In this document: piece after piece, positions 63,392 through 64,000 of the stretch
Layout of the letters: every line of letters starts with the position of its first letter
Numbering within the stretch: position 1 is the first letter of the stretch
Source of the DNA: Pandoraea horticolens
GTDB taxonomy: Bacteria; Pseudomonadota; Gammaproteobacteria; Burkholderiales; Burkholderiaceae
DNA length: 64,000 nt
Reading direction: 5' to 3'
NCBI RefSeq assembly: GCF_902459555.1
Contig: NZ_CABPSM010000016.1
Location: 62,001-126,000, forward strand
Made by a program: the position numbers and the translations under genes
Notes under the pieces: model-generated
What the model saw: the letters and a program-made list of their open reading frames with translations, nothing else
Database searches by the model: none
What the model was told of the DNA's origin: nothing

Positions 63392-64000
63392 ATGTTGACG
63401 ACGTCTTTGCTCGCGATAACCTCACTGCTCAGCTTCATGATGTTGCTGATCGTGGGTTCCCTTCTACGCTCACGCGTGGCAGGCGTACGCGAATGGTGCC
63501 TCGCCAACGTGGCGGTACTTATTTCCCTGCCGCTGTTCGCCCTGCGCGGCGTCGTGCCCGACTTCCTGTCGATTCCCATTGCCAATATCGCCCTCGCCGG
63601 CGGTCTGCTGTCTTACTACGCCGGGTGTGCCCGTTTTCTCGGTCAGCCGACGCATTGGCAGGTGCTGGGCGCGTCACTGGGGGTTCTCGCCGCCGCGATC
63701 CTGTTCTGGTTCTACGGCACGGACAATCCGCAAGTGCGCGTCATCATCGTCTCCGCCTATCACACGACGATGCTGCTGGCCATAGCCCAGCTCATTGCAC
63801 GGCACATCCCGCCGCGCCGCCATCCCTATAACTATTGGCTGACGGCGAGCCTTGCGACCGTGTTCGCCATCGGACATGCGGTACGTGGCGTGGTCTTCGG
63901 CTTGACACCGGCCCCCGGTCCGGAACTGTACGCACCGACAGCATTCAACGCCGCAATGCTCACGATTGGCACCATCGTCATGCCCGCCATGACGATGGGC
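63392..64000 (+). CDS. multispanning membrane protein, N-terminal part (runs off the window)
   Basis: Open from the ATG at 63392 to the last base, 203 residues. It has about six transmembrane helices with short loops (MLTTSLLAITSLLSFMMLLIV onwards). This layout is common as the sensor part of GGDEF diguanylate cyclases in this group, but the catalytic domain would lie beyond the window, so the function is a guess. Confidence 0.6.
   Translation, partial: MLTTSLLAITSLLSFMMLLIVGSLLRSRVAGVREWCLANVAVLISLPLFALRGVVPDFLSIPIANIALAGGLLSYYAGCARFLGQPTHWQVLGASLGVLAAAILFWFYGTDNPQVRVIIVSAYHTTMLLAIAQLIARHIPPRRHPYNYWLTASLATVFAIGHAVRGVVFGLTPAPGPELYAPTAFNAAMLTIGTIVMPAMTMG

Overview
The window is high-GC DNA from a betaproteobacterium of the Burkholderiaceae, and a Pandoraea-like genome is my best guess. 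This rests on the purC-purE-purK-sua5 block beside fba, pyk and pgk, on a DUF4148 protein, and on a CIRCE-controlled groES-groEL pair. The organism is inferred from family resemblance only. Almost all of the window is ordinary chromosome. The exception is a mosaic, partly AT-rich accessory island at about 33.4-43.8 kb.

Region 1 (1-9.5 kb) holds the end of an XdhC-like gene, a small secreted protein, an HtrA/DegP protease and a divergent I78-type protease-inhibitor gene. It also holds a QseBC/PmrAB-like two-component system, the PBP4 peptidase DacB and a sterol-desaturase-like enzyme. A PmrA/QseB-type box (CTTAAG-N5-CTTAAG) sits upstream of the protease and may link it to the nearby two-component system. 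Region 2 (8.5-20.2 kb) is housekeeping: the purine operon with sua5, the glycolytic genes fba, pyk and pgk, and the azlCD exporter. Between purC and fba lies an orphan 530-residue protein that looks like a secreted effector with a possible C-terminal U-box. Region 3 (20.6-33.4 kb) has a zinc-finger protein, waaF, a YheT-like hydrolase, a decayed MFS gene, a BepA-like protease, moaC, two transporter/regulator pairs with visible operators, and groES-groEL.

Region 4 (33.4-43.8 kb) is the island. Its two ends are imperfect inverted repeats, TGTCGAGATTC... and its mirror, each followed inwards by further TTGAACT repeats. This is the layout of large DDE transposons of the Tn7/Tn5053 or IS21 type, but no such transposase remains inside. 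The cargo is a truncated XRE regulator, an IS6 relic, a protein with tandem 62-residue helix-turn-helix-like repeats, a nested IS3 element, an IS5 relic, and a cluster of three intact and one decayed AT-rich beta-propeller (lectin-like) genes that share a C-terminal tail. The repeat protein and the lectin cluster are the most likely undescribed systems here.

Region 5 (43.9-64 kb) returns to core DNA. A two-component system faces an operon for extracytoplasmic methionine-sulfoxide repair (Tat-exported MsrB, DipZ-like thiol transporter, membrane-anchored MsrA). Next come a VOC protein, a WYL regulator, and a three-gene periplasmic molybdenum hydroxylase (triheme cytochrome c, 2Fe-2S subunit, Tat-exported large subunit). 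The end of the window has two acetyltransferases around an XRE-cupin regulator with a long palindromic operator, an alpha/beta hydrolase, DUF4148 and DUF4019 proteins, a GntR regulator, and the start of a membrane protein cut by the window edge.
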